A stretch of 5,542 bases of DNA, taken from positions 1 through 5,542 of the forward strand of contig DIFL01000005.1 in assembly GCA_002419125.1 (NCBI GenBank). Direction: 5' to 3'. Below are positions 4,335 to 5,542 of the stretch, piece after piece. The notes beneath the pieces are model-generated. The model ran no database searches. It was not told where the DNA came from and saw only the letters and a list, made by a program, of their open reading frames with translations. Both the position numbers and the translations under genes were made by a program. The first letter of the stretch is position 1, and each line of letters begins with the position of its first letter. The stretch is from Candidatus Dojkabacteria bacterium UBA5749 (lineage in GTDB: Bacteria; Patescibacteriota; Dojkabacteria; SC72).

Positions 4335-5000
4335 CTACTTTACCCTATTTGCGTATCTAAAGATTCTTTCTGGGGAGTTGTAATATTTACATGTATACAG
4401 AATTAAGTCTGCAGAATAGTCTGTGACGTATGTTCCGATATTCCCATCATATATTTCATATACATACTCTCTTTGATTCCAGTATATACTTACCCTAGTT
4501 CCCGGCTCTGTTTTAGGAAGATTGTAAAAGGATATTAAATTCCTTTTCTCAACTCCCCAACTGTTATACCCAAATCTATGTGCAGCTAAGATGATGGGTA
4601 AAGTATCCATTTCTGGAGTACCAAAATCACTTACTATCCAAGTTCCCTTTCTAAGTGCCGTTTTATACTCTTTACTTGCAGTGATTGGAGAATTAATTCC
4701 GATACTAGGTATTAAAACAAAATATCCTTCAGGCAAATTGGGGTCAAAGGGTGGGATATCACTTTCAGGCTCTTTCTTTTCAACATCTTCTTTAACTTCA
4801 ACAACCTCTTTTATTATCTTCTCTTCATCAATATTTACAGCATCTGGATTAAGCCTATACCAGATATATGGTGCTAATGGTATAGCTAATAGTACTAGAG
4901 TAATTAAAATGAATCCAAAACCTATTATTTGATACACTTTGAGTAGCTTATTAATTTCTCTTCCTTTCTTCATATATTTATACATTATCATATATTGCAT
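4335..5000 (-). CDS. Sortase family transpeptidase, membrane-anchored (221 aa)
   Basis: A cysteine transpeptidase that cuts sorting signals after Thr and joins the protein to an amine acceptor at the outer membrane face. Seen: a membrane anchor at about 24-46 after a basic N-terminus, a Glu/Lys-rich linker (58-82), then the sortase barrel. That barrel runs from YFVLIPSIGINSPI (93-106) through LAAHRFGY (138-145, catalytic H141) to LILYTCKYY (199-207, catalytic C204) and ERIFRYA (211-217, likely catalytic R212). All three catalytic residues are present. The usual Gly before the histidine is Ala. The N-out anchor with short C-terminus fits class D/E-like sortases, but the class is not settled. 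The start is uncertain: ATG codons at 5000, 4991, 4985 and 4973 are in frame. I keep 5000 because a TATACT lies 10 bases upstream, though MKKGREINK at 4973 is a natural N-terminus. The carboxypeptidase and a candidate substrate follow on the same strand. Confidence 0.9.
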   Translation of the reverse strand: MQYMIMYKYMKKGREINKLLKVYQIIGFGFILITLVLLAIPLAPYIWYRLNPDAVNIDEEKIIKEVVEVKEDVEKKEPESDIPPFDPNLPEGYFVLIPSIGINSPITASKEYKTALRKGTWIVSDFGTPEMDTLPIILAAHRFGYNSWGVEKRNLISFYNLPKTEPGTRVSIYWNQREYVYEIYDGNIGTYVTDYSADLILYTCKYYNSPERIFRYANRVK

Positions 5001-5010
5001 ATTAAGAAAA

Positions 5011-5016
5011 AGTATA
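5011..5016 (-). promoter_or_regulatory. -10-like TATACT before the sortase gene
   Basis: Minus-strand TATACT at 5016-5011 ends 10 bases before the ATG at 5000. The hexamer 17 bp upstream (CATAAG) is a poor -35 and no Shine-Dalgarno is seen. As with the 1367 and 4297 genes, the spacing would place the start of transcription almost at the start codon. Confidence 0.4.
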
Positions 5017-5077
5017 GGCTTGAAGAGGTATAACTTATGGATATATAGGGAGATAAATAGAAGTAGTTAATATTGTA

Positions 5078-5095
5078 TATTAGGTCAGGAAATAT
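5078..5095 (+). repeat. First copy of an 18-bp direct repeat
   Basis: TATTAGGTCAGGAAATAT differs from 5128-5145 at one base (C against G) and lies exactly 50 bp before it. The second copy contains the ribosome site of the 51-residue ORF; this copy has no start codon after it. Confidence 0.6.
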
Positions 5096-5127
5096 ATTTT
5101 TTAACAAAGTAAAATGGGTTAATAAAT

Positions 5128-5145
5128 TATTAGGTGAGGAAATAT
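5128..5145 (+). repeat. Second copy of the 18-bp direct repeat, carrying a ribosome site
   Basis: TATTAGGTGAGGAAATAT includes the purine-rich AGGTGAGGA (5132-5140) just ahead of the ATG at 5144. The C-to-G change relative to the first copy is what turns TCAGGA into TGAGGA, a better Shine-Dalgarno. Confidence 0.6.
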
Positions 5146-5299
5146 GGGAAAAGATATAAACGAGATTGAAAAATTAAAACAGTATATTGCTGAGATATTG
5201 AAACTTGTAGAGAAACTAGAAAAGGAGGAAGTTAATGAATACGTCAATCAATGTATTGATACTAAAGACATTAAGGTAATTTCATATCTAGACAATTAA
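5144..5299 (+). CDS. Small charged helical protein, unknown function (51 aa)
   Basis: ATG at 5144 follows AGGTGAGGA (5132-5140) at short spacing and the frame ends at TAA (5297-5299). Residues 4-32 (from DINEIEKLKQ to LEKEEVNE) have Ile and Leu repeating at 3-4 residue steps among Lys and Glu, as in an amphipathic helix or short coiled coil. The tail VISYLDN is less charged. There is one Cys (C37) and no signal peptide or membrane span, so it is cytoplasmic. It might be a small dimerising or adaptor protein; I do not recognise it. A weak promoter is possible from TTAACA (5101-5106) and TAAATT (5123-5128). The gene is divergent from the sortase and converges on gyrA with one base between stops, with no terminator in the gap. 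Confidence 0.6.
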   Translation: MGKDINEIEKLKQYIAEILKLVEKLEKEEVNEYVNQCIDTKDIKVISYLDN

Positions 5300-5300
5300 C

Positions 5301-5542
5301 TTAGAGAATAGCCATTGTAGCTACTTTATCATCTTCTCCAACATTCATTACCTTTACCCCACTTGTTTGCCTTCCTAGTGTAGGTATAGCGTCAATAGAG
5401 GATCTAATAACTTTGGATTTTTCAGAAATAACTACTATTTCCGCTTTAGGATGGTCTAAGATTCTTGCTACTGAAACCTTTCCAGTTTTGTCTGTTACTC
5501 TAAAGGTAAATATTCCCGTCCCACCTCTTTTCTGTTTAGTAT
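5301..5542 (-). CDS. gyrA: DNA gyrase subunit A, C-terminal end (partial, 79 codons plus stop)
   Basis: Gyrase A cuts and rejoins DNA with GyrB to introduce negative supercoils; this part is the end of its C-terminal beta-pinwheel, which wraps DNA. The minus frame is open from the window edge to TAA at 5303-5301. It reads KQKRGGTGIFTFRV, a last-blade RGGxG motif, then a long strand-turn segment with ARILDHPKAEIVVIS, then LGRQTSGVKVMNVGEDDK, ending VATMAIL. The order RGG(K)G, GRxTxGV, G-E-D/E-D/E, VAT is the usual ending of bacterial GyrA. The protein stops right after VATMAIL, so the acidic tail found on E. coli and B. subtilis GyrA is absent. ParC is less likely because its C-terminal domain generally lacks these motifs. 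The remaining ~90% of the gene lies beyond the window. Confidence 0.88.
   Translation of the reverse strand, partial: TKQKRGGTGIFTFRVTDKTGKVSVARILDHPKAEIVVISEKSKVIRSSIDAIPTLGRQTSGVKVMNVGEDDKVATMAIL

Noticed and set aside
4510..4530. LPKTEPG inside the sortase (residues 161-167) as a sorting signal
   Set aside because: It lies in the catalytic domain where sortases have a conserved turn before a beta strand, and no membrane span and basic tail follow.
2789..4932. Plus-strand ORFs at 2789-3031, 3999-4274 and 4591-4932
   Set aside because: All lie inside strongly supported minus-strand genes (glycosyltransferase, carboxypeptidase, sortase) and translate to Ser/Ile-rich strings typical of antisense frames.
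1..5542. CRISPR array, tRNA or rRNA genes
   Set aside because: No regularly spaced repeats with unique spacers and no cloverleaf with a T-loop were found by eye on either strand.

Overview
AT-rich bacterial window with short genes, tight spacing and a cell-envelope gene set: a sortase, a D-Ala-D-Ala carboxypeptidase, a tiny secreted/anchored protein and a family 2 glycosyltransferase, next to the 3' end of gyrA. This looks like a small-genome, Gram-positive-type or Candidate Phyla Radiation (Patescibacteria) bacterium. That placement is an impression from gene style and composition, not a proof. The genetic code appears standard: no gene needs UGA read as an amino acid.

Layout. Bases 1-141 hold the 3' end of an unidentified plus-strand gene, closed by a clear hairpin terminator. 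Next is an odd block (about 268-1021) bounded by perfect 13-bp inverted repeats. It carries one minus-strand gene (379-840) for a Cys-containing single-pass membrane protein. This gene is much richer in GC than the rest (about 46% over 421-660 by hand count, against about 27% in a sampled stretch of the glycosyltransferase gene) and has a strong AAGGAGG ribosome site, so it looks foreign. A 345-bp spacer (1022-1366) follows, with several perfect dyads but no gene. A plus-strand gene of unknown role (1367-2332), resembling a divergent xylose-isomerase-like TIM barrel, converges on a minus-strand glycosyltransferase (2336-3088) with 3 bp between stops.

From 3162 to 5000 three minus-strand genes are read in the order sortase, VanY-type carboxypeptidase, 78-residue signal-peptide protein. 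The last ends in a sorting-signal-like tail (PIPTG, hydrophobic segment, basic residues) and has its own near-consensus promoter and an intrinsic terminator. The simplest reading is a small envelope module: the carboxypeptidase trims peptidoglycan stems, the sortase is a membrane transpeptidase, and the small protein is its candidate substrate. The pairing is inferred.

At the right edge a 51-residue charged helical protein (5144-5299) converges on the gyrA 3' end (stop at 5301) with a single base between them.

Regulation. Four genes (1367, 3088, 4297 and 5000) lack a Shine-Dalgarno but have a -10-like hexamer 7-10 bases before the ATG, which suggests leaderless or nearly leaderless mRNAs. 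The GC-rich 379-840 gene and the 51-residue ORF instead have purine-rich ribosome sites.
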